Shown piece by piece: positions 40,375 through 48,355 of a stretch of 64,000 nucleotides of DNA. The DNA lies in NCBI GenBank assembly GCA_903847315.1, contig CAINDG010000013.1, positions 1 to 64,000 on the forward strand. Direction: 5' to 3'. The stretch's first letter is position 1. Every line of letters starts with the position of its first letter. The stretch comes from an uncultured Planctomycetota bacterium (GTDB taxonomy: Bacteria; Planctomycetota; Phycisphaerae; Sedimentisphaerales; UBA12454). Made by a program: the position numbers and the translations under genes. Under the pieces are notes generated by a model that saw only the letters and a program-made list of their open reading frames with translations, did not search any database and had not been told where the DNA came from.

Positions 40375-42837
40375 ATGAGTAAGAAACGTCGAGGTAAGAA
40401 AGGGGAAAAATATATAAAACCTGATGAAGTGTTTCAGCAAGGCAGTTTTTCAATGGCTCGTTTTGGAAGACATATCGTTGTGCGAAATCGACGTTCCCAA
40501 AAAGAGCAAGAGGAACATATCAAGCAGATGGTCGAAGAATACCCAAGATTATGTAAACAAATCGATACTCATGTTCAGAAAGTTTGTTCACTAGTCCAAC
40601 AATTTCATCCGCTTCGGTTGCTCCATCGAGGATATTTTCATTATATAAAACAAGTTCATGACAAGCCCTCGGAATTTGACCAAGGACACGATGAACTTGT
40701 GGCTGCAAGAATGGTCGATTATATACAAAGTGTGATTGCCGCTACGCCACAAACAAATATTAATATAGAAAATTTTGATGAAGATTTATGGAAGACGTTA
40801 TTAAATGAAGTCTCAGATTTATATAAAGCAATAGGTCTGCCTTTTCATATTTGTCATTCCGCTGTTCAAAAAACTTCTTTAAAAGATTACGATCCAGATT
40901 TTGATAGTTTTTATGTTCAAGCACAGGTTTTATGGACTTCTGTGCGATGCCATCGATACTTTATACATGATATGCCTCATTTGTATGATTTACTAACCCC
41001 TCATGATGAGGTCTTCCAAGAATTATTCAGTATATCTATTAAGGAGTTTTTAAGAGGCATTGAACAAATTCAGTTTTCTTTATCGGAAGGTTTTGGGAAA
41101 GCTACAAGTGAATTCAAAGAATATGATCAGGAAGTGAAAAAAGCTTTAAGTGAAGCAATTGAGAATGGACAAGAAGAAGAAAAAAGCTTGGAAGACCTGA
41201 TGCAAGAAATTGTTAAAGCAAAAGGATGGGAAAAGCGACACAACTCTATAGTTGGACGTTGTTTCCATCTTGATCTTTTTGACATTCAAAAGGTAACAAA
41301 TCTTCCAAAAGAATTGTTACGCGAGCTTTCTTGGAAACCTGGAGAAGAAACTTCCTTTTTGGCTCCAGGTGAATTTGCCGGCTGGCCGTTACGGTTATGC
41401 CCAATTAATATTCGGCCATTTCTCTGTATAGATGATCGATATTATTGTTTCGACCTTATCAATCTAATGGACGATCTCTATCGTATTGTTGAGAGGTTGA
41501 TTATAAGGTTAAAGCCAAGCTATAGAGATAAATGGAATAGACGCCAAAAAGCTGTTTCTGAAAACTTACCATTTAAATTTTTTGATAAGTTATTGCCAAA
41601 TAATAAAACATATAAGTCAGTTCATTATGAATGCACAACAAATACCTCGCAAAAAGAAGATTGTGAAACAGACGGCATAATTATATATGATGATCATTTA
41701 ATAATAGTTGAGATTAAAGCTGGTGTCTTTACAAGTCATCCGCCAGCTACAAATTTTTTTGACTATATTAAATCAATCAAAGACCTTCTTGAGAAACCAG
41801 CGACACAAGCCAAACGTTTTATAGAATATTTGAACAGTTCAGATCAAGTTAGCATTAATGTTCCTAACACAAGAGAAACTGTTGTTCTTAGAAAAGAACA
41901 ATTTAGACATATCACGGCATGTGTTGTGACGCTTGATAACCTCACGCACTTGGCTGCTCAATCGGACAAATTAAAAACATTAAATGTAAAGATTGATAAC
42001 CCTGTTTGGTGTATGGCGATTGACGATCTAAGAGTATATGCAGATATCTTCGACTCTCCTGTTATTTTCACACATTTCATGGAGGAAAGAATAAGAGCAG
42101 CAAAATCAAATTTATTATCTATATGTGACGAACTTGACCACTTGGGACTTTACTTAAATCACAACCACTATGTTACTTACGCAGAAAATTTATCTTCTTC
42201 TTCCAACATTAGCCACCTTAATTTCCTCGCCTACCGTAAAAATCTTGATATTTATTATCACAACTTAACTATTGACCCTCAAAATGCAGTAAAACCTAAA
42301 CAAAAATACTTAGATGGATGTTTAGAAGACATTGTAAAGTTAATAGGGTTGCAAAGGAAAAATGGTTGTTGCAAAGCGACATCATATCTTTTGGATACGA
42401 CCATAGACACACGCCATGAATTTAATCGGTCGATTTCAAAGGCCTTACTAAGGCAATCTCAGATAAAACGTGTTATTCCATTATCAATGTTAGGCACTAA
42501 GAATATTACTGTTTTTTGCCTTATGCCAGATATATCTCAGCCATCTAAATTATGGATGCGAGATTATACTTGGCAGCGAATTATTATTGGTAATGAAAAC
42601 ACAAGAATGATGCTAATTATTGAATTTGACAAAGAAAATAAGCTAATCAATATAGAATTCTCTTTCCTTTCTAAGAAGGAAATACCAGAAACATATAAGG
42701 CTAATCTTGAACAGAAGATACGAATTAAAGCAACCCAATCTGTTCAAAGAACTCTGGAAGAGAAAGGCAAAATAGGTCGCAACGACCCTTGCCCTTGTGG
42801 CAGCGGCAAGAAATATAAAAAGTGTTGTGGCAAATAA
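40375..42837 (+). CDS. Large SEC-C zinc-finger protein with an internal PD-(D/E)XK/NERD-like nuclease motif
   Basis: 820 aa; CETDGIIIYDDHLIIVEIKAG (D...ExK pattern) mid-protein; C-terminal IGRNDPCPCGSGKKYKKCCGK. Confidence 0.7.
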   Translation: MSKKRRGKKGEKYIKPDEVFQQGSFSMARFGRHIVVRNRRSQKEQEEHIKQMVEEYPRLCKQIDTHVQKVCSLVQQFHPLRLLHRGYFHYIKQVHDKPSEFDQGHDELVAARMVDYIQSVIAATPQTNINIENFDEDLWKTLLNEVSDLYKAIGLPFHICHSAVQKTSLKDYDPDFDSFYVQAQVLWTSVRCHRYFIHDMPHLYDLLTPHDEVFQELFSISIKEFLRGIEQIQFSLSEGFGKATSEFKEYDQEVKKALSEAIENGQEEEKSLEDLMQEIVKAKGWEKRHNSIVGRCFHLDLFDIQKVTNLPKELLRELSWKPGEETSFLAPGEFAGWPLRLCPINIRPFLCIDDRYYCFDLINLMDDLYRIVERLIIRLKPSYRDKWNRRQKAVSENLPFKFFDKLLPNNKTYKSVHYECTTNTSQKEDCETDGIIIYDDHLIIVEIKAGVFTSHPPATNFFDYIKSIKDLLEKPATQAKRFIEYLNSSDQVSINVPNTRETVVLRKEQFRHITACVVTLDNLTHLAAQSDKLKTLNVKIDNPVWCMAIDDLRVYADIFDSPVIFTHFMEERIRAAKSNLLSICDELDHLGLYLNHNHYVTYAENLSSSSNISHLNFLAYRKNLDIYYHNLTIDPQNAVKPKQKYLDGCLEDIVKLIGLQRKNGCCKATSYLLDTTIDTRHEFNRSISKALLRQSQIKRVIPLSMLGTKNITVFCLMPDISQPSKLWMRDYTWQRIIIGNENTRMMLIIEFDKENKLINIEFSFLSKKEIPETYKANLEQKIRIKATQSVQRTLEEKGKIGRNDPCPCGSGKKYKKCCGK

Positions 42838-42981
42838 TAGATATGAAATGATCGAGACTTGATCTACTAAACATTCTTGGTTTTTTGTGCTTTTTCAAGA
42901 CATTCAGCGATTCGCGCGAGATTAGAAAGGTCAACATTTAAGCACTGTAAGAATTGAACAGTGGAAACTCCGCCGAAACGG

Positions 42982-43121
42982 ACCCCAGTTAGATAGTTTT
43001 TGAAAAATGTCAGATAGAGATGCCCTGCTGAAGTAGTTTTGAGTGGTTCGATGAAGCAACATAGAAACACTTCACAGGGTAAACTATCGCCCCGATGGGA
43101 TAGTTGCGACATCCCACGGGG
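42982..43121 (+). repeat. Cluster of palindromes upstream of the GIY-YIG remnant
   Basis: ACCCCAGTTAGATAG; CCCTGCTGAAGT/ACTTCACAGGG; AACTATC/GATAGTT; CCCCGATGGGA/TCCCACGGGG. Confidence 0.6.
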
Positions 43122-43147
43122 TAAACATCTCAATATAGGGAGTATTT

Positions 43148-43409
43148 ATGAATAAATTTTATTATGTGTATGTTTTGATATCGGAAAGACTGCAATTTTT
43201 ATATCGGCATAACAAGCGATATCAAAAAAAGATTAGAGGAGCATAATAGCGGTAAAGTTTCAACAACAAGGAACAGACGTCCATTAAAGCTGATTTACGG
43301 GGAAGGATGCCTGAATCAGCAGGATGCCGCCAAACGAGAAAAATATCTTAAAACAACGTGGGGCAAGAGATATATTAAAAGCAGATTGGAACAATATCTC
43401 AGTGCGTAA
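43148..43409 (+). pseudogene. GIY-YIG endonuclease, frameshifted
   Basis: Frame 1 MNKFYYVYVLISE; after ~43187 the next frame gives DCNFYIGITSDIKKRLEEHNSGKVSTTRNRRPLKLIYGEGCLNQQDAAKREKYLKTTWGKRYIKSRLEQYLSA*. Span is 262 nt (3n+1). Confidence 0.8.
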
Positions 43410-43447
43410 ACAGTCAAAAAAAATAGTGAAATCTTGTATGTTTTTGT

Positions 43448-43475
43448 TTGACTTTTGTTGAAAATATGGTAAAAT
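43448..43475 (+). promoter_or_regulatory. Putative sigma-70 promoter upstream of the HNH-AP2 gene
   Basis: TTGACT - 16 nt - TAAAAT. Confidence 0.4.
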
Positions 43476-43516
43476 ACCGATATAGTTGTGCGAAAAGTTA
43501 ATATTTTACATAAACC

Positions 43517-43537
43517 CTTATTCTTAAATAGAATAAG
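43517..43537 (+). repeat. Perfect small hairpin
   Basis: CTTATTC TTAAATA GAATAAG. Confidence 0.5.
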
Positions 43538-43546
43538 AGAATCTAA

Positions 43547-43602
43547 ACCCCAGTTAGATAGCTAAAGCATCTTCAAGAAGCTAACTAACGCATCTAACGG
43601 GG
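43547..43602 (+). repeat. Palindromic element, second copy of ACCCCAGTTAGATAG
   Basis: CCCCAGTTAGATAG ... CATCTAACGGGG outer stem with inner AGCATCTT/AAGAAGCT; the 15 bp are identical to 42982-42996. Confidence 0.6.
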
Positions 43603-43641
43603 CAAGCAAGTCCCAATTACCAAAAATACAAATTAATTAGA

Positions 43642-43670
43642 GGAACCCCGCCCACAGGTGGCGGGGCTAA
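43642..43670 (+). repeat. Left flanking hairpin of the HNH-AP2 gene
   Basis: GGAA CCCCGCC cacaggt GGCGGGG CTAA. Confidence 0.65.
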
Positions 43671-43692
43671 TCAATTCAGAAGAGGAAATATC

Positions 43693-44346
43693 GTGTCCAA
43701 ATTAAATCTTCAAATCCCGTATCCAACGTTTATCGAAAATATCATCGTATATTTTCTGCTGCGCTATAGAAAAAAGCATTACGGCTTCGCATTTAGGAAA
43801 ATCAAACTTATAGGAGGGAAATTCGCCATCGTTGAACCTGAAGATTATGAAAAAATAAGCCAAGATGCCTGGCAACTTTATGATAACCATTATGGTAAAT
43901 ATTACGCGGTTCGAATTGAGGACTGCAAAATAGTATTTATGCACAGGCAGATTATGGGCCCATTCGACTGCGCTCAGGGTAGACAGAGATTAGTTGTCGA
44001 CCATCGGAACCGAGAGGGATTAGATAACAGAAAGAGCAATCTGCGACTGGCAACGCGGTCTCAAAATAACTGCAACAGGAAACAAATGCCGGGCAGCTCT
44101 AAATACAGAGGAGTAAGCTATTCGAAAAAAAGAAAAAAATGGAGGGCGGCTATAAGCTATAACGGAATATATAAACATTTAGGATATTTCGAAAGTGAAG
44201 AAGAAGCTGCGAGGGCGTATGACGCGGCTGCGAAGATTTATCATGGAGAATTTGCGACATTGAACTTCGCAGAGATAGAAACCCCCTTTAAAATACTCCC
44301 TTCGCTAACGCTTGGGCTCGGAACCCCCGGCAGAGCCGGGGGCTAA
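43693..44346 (+). CDS. HNH (HNH_3-type) endonuclease with C-terminal AP2 DNA-binding domain
   Basis: RLVVDHRNREGLDNRKSNLRLATRSQNNCNR; SKYRGVSYSKKRKKWRAAISYNGIYKHLGYFESEEEAARAYDAAAKIYHGEFATLNF. Confidence 0.9.
   Translation: MSKLNLQIPYPTFIENIIVYFLLRYRKKHYGFAFRKIKLIGGKFAIVEPEDYEKISQDAWQLYDNHYGKYYAVRIEDCKIVFMHRQIMGPFDCAQGRQRLVVDHRNREGLDNRKSNLRLATRSQNNCNRKQMPGSSKYRGVSYSKKRKKWRAAISYNGIYKHLGYFESEEEAARAYDAAAKIYHGEFATLNFAEIETPFKILPSLTLGLGTPGRAGG
43959..43987 (+). repeat. In-frame small repeat insertion encoding PFDCAQGRQ
   Basis: cccattcgactgcgctcagggtagacag between HRQIMG and RLVVDH in the HNH domain. Confidence 0.55.
44320..44346 (+). repeat. Right flanking hairpin of the HNH-AP2 gene; supplies the stop codon
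   Basis: GGAA CCCCCGGC aga GCCGGGGG CTAA, perfect 8-bp stem. Confidence 0.65.
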
Positions 44347-44362
44347 ATAACCACTTTAGGAA

Positions 44363-46015
44363 TTATTTTGAGGCGAGGGGAGACAACGGGCCGGGGACGA
44401 AAACGGCGTCAACCGCTCCTTTATCAACCATCTTTTTCAAAAGCGCAACTATATCGGAATACGGGACGCCCAGGCCGGGACGCTTTTTACTGTCTTCCTG
44501 TTCGGCTTTGTCGCCGAGAAGTTTTATAAGTTCAGCCAATCTGAGCGAACATTTTAACGGGCCCATCAACTCTTTTGTAATGGGATGCTTTCGCATTACC
44601 GAGAGGCGGTCTTCGGTAGGCAGAGAGTTAATAATAATCTGGCCATCGTCCGATTCCACGTAGATGCCCTTTTGGCAGTCAACCGGAGCGCCGAAGAGGA
44701 CGATGCCGGACCGATGACTTCTTGATACGTAAATGGTTTTAGGACTGGTTATAATGACCTGGTCTATATAGAAATCGTCAGCGACAAGGGTTCTGACAAT
44801 AGAGGTGTCATCGTATTTTTTCAGATATTTGTAAGCGTTGTATCTGACGTCGAGATTTTCATCACCGGCAATTCTGTTCATTAGGGAGACGGTATCGGCT
44901 TTGGAAGCGTAATCGCCGATAGTCTGAATTGCAGCGATACGGAAAGGCGATGCGTTGTTCTGCGCATAATCCCTAAGGGATTTCATGCCGCTGCTGTCGC
45001 CGATGACGAGCAGACATTTAGCGGCGGCGAATTTTACCGACTCGTCCTTTGAATCCAGAAGGAGCAGAAGTTTTTGGGAAGCGTTTCTTCCAATGGCCTC
45101 GAGAGCGGTCTGGTATTTCGATTTGTCTTTTTCGGTCTGGAGATTTTTGATAAGCGAGTTTATATGCGCATCTTCGCTGGCGGCGGAAGTAGTAATATAG
45201 AGCGACTTTACGAGTTCTATAAATCTTTCCTTTTTGTCTTTGAATTGTTCAGGGATAGAAAGATAAATTACTTCGGGCGAAGTGGCAGAGGCGACGTCTT
45301 TGCCGAACCGCTGATTTACGCGGTTTCTTACAATAGCGGCGGCCGCGAAATCTGATTTGTAAAATGCCAGAGTAACCTGATAATCCTGCATAGACTTTCC
45401 GCCGCCGAGAACGATACCGCTTCGCGGGTCGGATTTCGCAGTAATGCTGTCGATGTAAACAGGACCAGCGGCGAGGGCAAGAGTTTTTGAAGCCTCGATG
45501 GTTTCTTCGACGCGGGCGACAAATTTGAGCTCACTGGTATAAAGTCTGCCGCCGGCGAGAGAGGTAGTCTGAGTATTCGGAAGAGCCTTTACGGTAATGT
45601 CAAAGGGCTGATATTTCGACGCGCCGGGCGGGATGAACCCTTCAACTGAGACAACGGCGGTGTCGAGACTGTCAATCATAGCGTCAGGATTGACGGCGCC
45701 TTTTGAGCCGACCTGGGTAACGATGTATTGCCGCAGATAATCGCGTATTTTTGGCGGACATTCGGACGAGCCGGTGTTCGGCAGGCCGACTACCAGCCCT
45801 ATGCCTTTTACCGGTATCGGATTGAAGGCGATGACCTCGGCAAGGTCGCCGATGATTTTGTCGAGCTGAACCGGCTGGGCGGTCTCGGCTTTCTTTTCAT
45901 CTTTTTTGGTTTTCTGCTTTTTGCAGTAGCCGTCAGATTGCAGGATGCACAGGAGAAGAGCTAAAACGAGAAAGGCAGAAAAGACGCGTTTTTTTCGGAT
46001 AATTCGATTTTCCAT
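44363..46015 (-). CDS. Flagellar P-ring protein FlgI-like with internal HEAT-like repeats
   Basis: VKGIGLVVGLPNTGSSECPPKIRDYLRQY, VSVEGFIPPGASKYQPFDITVKALPNTQTTSLAGGRLYTSEL, C-term VPYSDIVALLKKMVDKGAVDAVFVPG. Confidence 0.82.
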   Translation of the reverse strand: MENRIIRKKRVFSAFLVLALLLCILQSDGYCKKQKTKKDEKKAETAQPVQLDKIIGDLAEVIAFNPIPVKGIGLVVGLPNTGSSECPPKIRDYLRQYIVTQVGSKGAVNPDAMIDSLDTAVVSVEGFIPPGASKYQPFDITVKALPNTQTTSLAGGRLYTSELKFVARVEETIEASKTLALAAGPVYIDSITAKSDPRSGIVLGGGKSMQDYQVTLAFYKSDFAAAAIVRNRVNQRFGKDVASATSPEVIYLSIPEQFKDKKERFIELVKSLYITTSAASEDAHINSLIKNLQTEKDKSKYQTALEAIGRNASQKLLLLLDSKDESVKFAAAKCLLVIGDSSGMKSLRDYAQNNASPFRIAAIQTIGDYASKADTVSLMNRIAGDENLDVRYNAYKYLKKYDDTSIVRTLVADDFYIDQVIITSPKTIYVSRSHRSGIVLFGAPVDCQKGIYVESDDGQIIINSLPTEDRLSVMRKHPITKELMGPLKCSLRLAELIKLLGDKAEQEDSKKRPGLGVPYSDIVALLKKMVDKGAVDAVFVPGPLSPLASK

Positions 46016-46127
46016 AATCTTGTCCGGTCAATAAAGGTTTTTTTGTAATCCTGAAATGATATTGCCGAGCGGGGATGTAGTCAAGTTTTAATTGGCGATA
46101 GGACGGCGACGGTATTTGGCGTTAAAA

Positions 46128-46589
46128 TTACTTTTTGCCGTATTCGCTAAGCGCACTCAAATGTTTTTTTTCTTCCTGAATGATGGTTTTGAGGACGGCG
46201 GAATCGCTGCCGACGGCAGGGTTCATGCTCGAATAATAGGCGACAGCGTCGGATTCCATCTGCATAGCCATTTTCAGTGCCTTAGTCACATCGCCGCTGA
46301 GCGCAACTTCCTTGACTTCAGCGGCAGTCGGCAGGATTAACTTGTAAAATTTGCCGGCAGTTGCGGCAATCTGGTCTTCGGTCTGTTTAGGGCCGCACTG
46401 TTCGATGGGAAGCGAATGGAACATACGCTCAAAAATCCATAAGTGTTTTTTTTCGTCTTCGGCGAGCTTTGCGGCAAGAGCGGCTATCCTGGCATCGCCA
46501 CAGCCGGCGGCAAGAGACTGGTAAAAAGTTATTCCCAGCCGCTCCATGTGCATCGCAACCTGCAGGGCATAATCCGCTGAATGCGACAT
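46128..46589 (-). CDS. Ferritin-like/rubrerythrin-type diiron protein
   Basis: MHMERLGITFYQSLA; LAEDEKKHLWIFERM; QMESDAVAYYSSM; IIQEEKKHLSAL. Confidence 0.85.
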   Translation of the reverse strand: MSHSADYALQVAMHMERLGITFYQSLAAGCGDARIAALAAKLAEDEKKHLWIFERMFHSLPIEQCGPKQTEDQIAATAGKFYKLILPTAAEVKEVALSGDVTKALKMAMQMESDAVAYYSSMNPAVGSDSAVLKTIIQEEKKHLSALSEYGKK

Positions 46590-46749
46590 ATTTATCTCCT
46601 TATTTTAAGATTAAAAGAAATTATAAGCCCTGAACGAATAAAGAGCAATAGGATATCATTCTGATTTCTTCGCGGCGGTTTCATAAGTTTTTAATTGATT
46701 CGCGACGAACGAAAAATTATTATAACACCGAAAGGAAATCGGCGGAGCG

Positions 46750-47727
46750 ATGAAAGGGATTTTGACTGATACCATCGTGGTCGGAATTGACGAGGCAGGA
46801 CTGGGGCCGATTTTGGGGCCGCTGGTCGTTTCGGCGGCGGTTTTCAGTATGCCGGCAGAGAAAATTTCGGCTGATATGTGGGATGTCCTTTCAGACAGCA
46901 TTTCATCAAACAAAAAACACCTTGCAGGCAGACTCCTTATCTGCGACAGCAAAAAAGCATACAATTCGTCAATCGGCACAGTGCATCTGGAAAAAACAGT
47001 GCTTTCCTGCCTTAAATGTCTTGGCAAAAATCCTTCTTCAGCGGCTGACCTTGTTGAAGTGCTTGGTTCCGACAGCAGTGGGAAACTTGCCGAGTATCCG
47101 TGGTATAAAAATATCGGTCAGCAAAAGATAAACTTCAACGCCGATGAGATTTCTATCTCTGCGGGGGCGTTTGAAAAAAATCTTGGGAAAAACGGGATGA
47201 GCCTGATTGCCCTGAAAAGCTGTTGCCTCGAAGCGGCTCACTATAACGAGCTGATTAGAAAAGTCAGGAATAAATCAACCGTGGTTTTCCAGATTGTATG
47301 CAAACTAATCGACGAGATAATTCACGGCACCGGGCACAAGAATTTAATTTTCAAAATCGACCGGCAGGGCGGCAGAACGCGATACGCCCAGCCGTTAAGG
47401 ACGATGTTTGGCGATATGGAACTTAAAGTTATCAAAGAAGCGGAAAATTTAAGCAGTTACCAGCTCAGCACATCTTATAAGAATGTAAGGATTGATTTTG
47501 AGGTCAGGGCCGACGATATTTATCTGCCGGCAAGCCTTGCGTCAATGGCAAGCAAATATCTTCGCGAACAGTTAATGGTGTCTCTTAATGGATATTTTCT
47601 GGAAAAGTGCAGTAAACTCAAACCGACAGCAGGATATTGGACGGACGGCAAAAGATTTTTAAACGACTTGAAAACAATCGCTCCCCATATTCGATATAAC
47701 CCCAGCCAGCTTATTCGCTGCAGATGA
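46750..47727 (+). CDS. Divergent RNase HII-like (RNase H-fold) protein
   Basis: VVGIDEAGLGPILGPLVVSAAVF and ICDSKKAYNSS match RNase HII motif I and DSKK; later LPASLASMASKYLREQLM. Confidence 0.6.
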   Translation: MKGILTDTIVVGIDEAGLGPILGPLVVSAAVFSMPAEKISADMWDVLSDSISSNKKHLAGRLLICDSKKAYNSSIGTVHLEKTVLSCLKCLGKNPSSAADLVEVLGSDSSGKLAEYPWYKNIGQQKINFNADEISISAGAFEKNLGKNGMSLIALKSCCLEAAHYNELIRKVRNKSTVVFQIVCKLIDEIIHGTGHKNLIFKIDRQGGRTRYAQPLRTMFGDMELKVIKEAENLSSYQLSTSYKNVRIDFEVRADDIYLPASLASMASKYLREQLMVSLNGYFLEKCSKLKPTAGYWTDGKRFLNDLKTIAPHIRYNPSQLIRCR

Positions 47728-47737
47728 TTGACTAATT

Positions 47738-48355
47738 TTAAATTTTTCTCATTAGTCCTACGACTATTCCTGAAATGGTACAATTCTGCGTGTAAATCGG
47801 CTCGTAATCGGGGTTCGAGGGCTGAAGACGGATTCGGTCGGCTTCCCTGTAAAACCTTTTTACGGTAGCGTTTTCGTTATCGACGATAACGGCGACGATT
47901 TTGCCGTTTGGTGCGGTTTGAGCCTTTTTGCAGACGACGTAATCGCCATCGAAAATGCCGTCGCCGGTCATACTGTCGCCCTGAACTTTCAGCGCGAATG
48001 TATCTTCGTTTGAGCCGAATTCGGATTGCAAAGAGATATGCTCGATGTTTTCAATCGCTTCAATCGGCACTCCTGCCGCGATTGTGCCGAGCAGGGGAAT
48101 ACTGTCCGGCTCATTTGCGTCCGTCTGCGATTCAAGCAACCTTTGTGCTTTGGTCGTGAGGCTCAAAGAGCGAGCCCTGCCAGGATTGGCCGAAAGCAAT
48201 TTTTTTTCTTTTAGGCCTTCGACATGTTCGAATACTGTGGTTTTGCTTGTGCCCAATGATTCCGCCAGCTCCTGAAGCGTTATCGAATAGCATCGGTTCT
48301 TTTTGAAGCTGTCGATTAGTTTCAGAACTTGAAACTGGCGGGGCGTCAGACTCAT
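47738..48355 (-). CDS. lexA: LexA repressor
   Basis: MSLTPRQFQVLKLIDSF HTH; LLGTIAAGVPIEAIE cleavage region; LKVQGDSMTGDGIFDGDYVV. The track extends to a TTG at 48373. Confidence 0.93.
   Translation of the reverse strand: MSLTPRQFQVLKLIDSFKKNRCYSITLQELAESLGTSKTTVFEHVEGLKEKKLLSANPGRARSLSLTTKAQRLLESQTDANEPDSIPLLGTIAAGVPIEAIENIEHISLQSEFGSNEDTFALKVQGDSMTGDGIFDGDYVVCKKAQTAPNGKIVAVIVDNENATVKRFYREADRIRLQPSNPDYEPIYTQNCTISGIVVGLMRKI

Noticed and set aside
42867-43133. 88-aa minus ORF (…RFGGVSTVQFLQCLNVDLSNLARIAECLEKAQ…)
   Set aside because: Runs through the palindrome cluster; the C-terminal half might be a gene remnant but I could not support any family.
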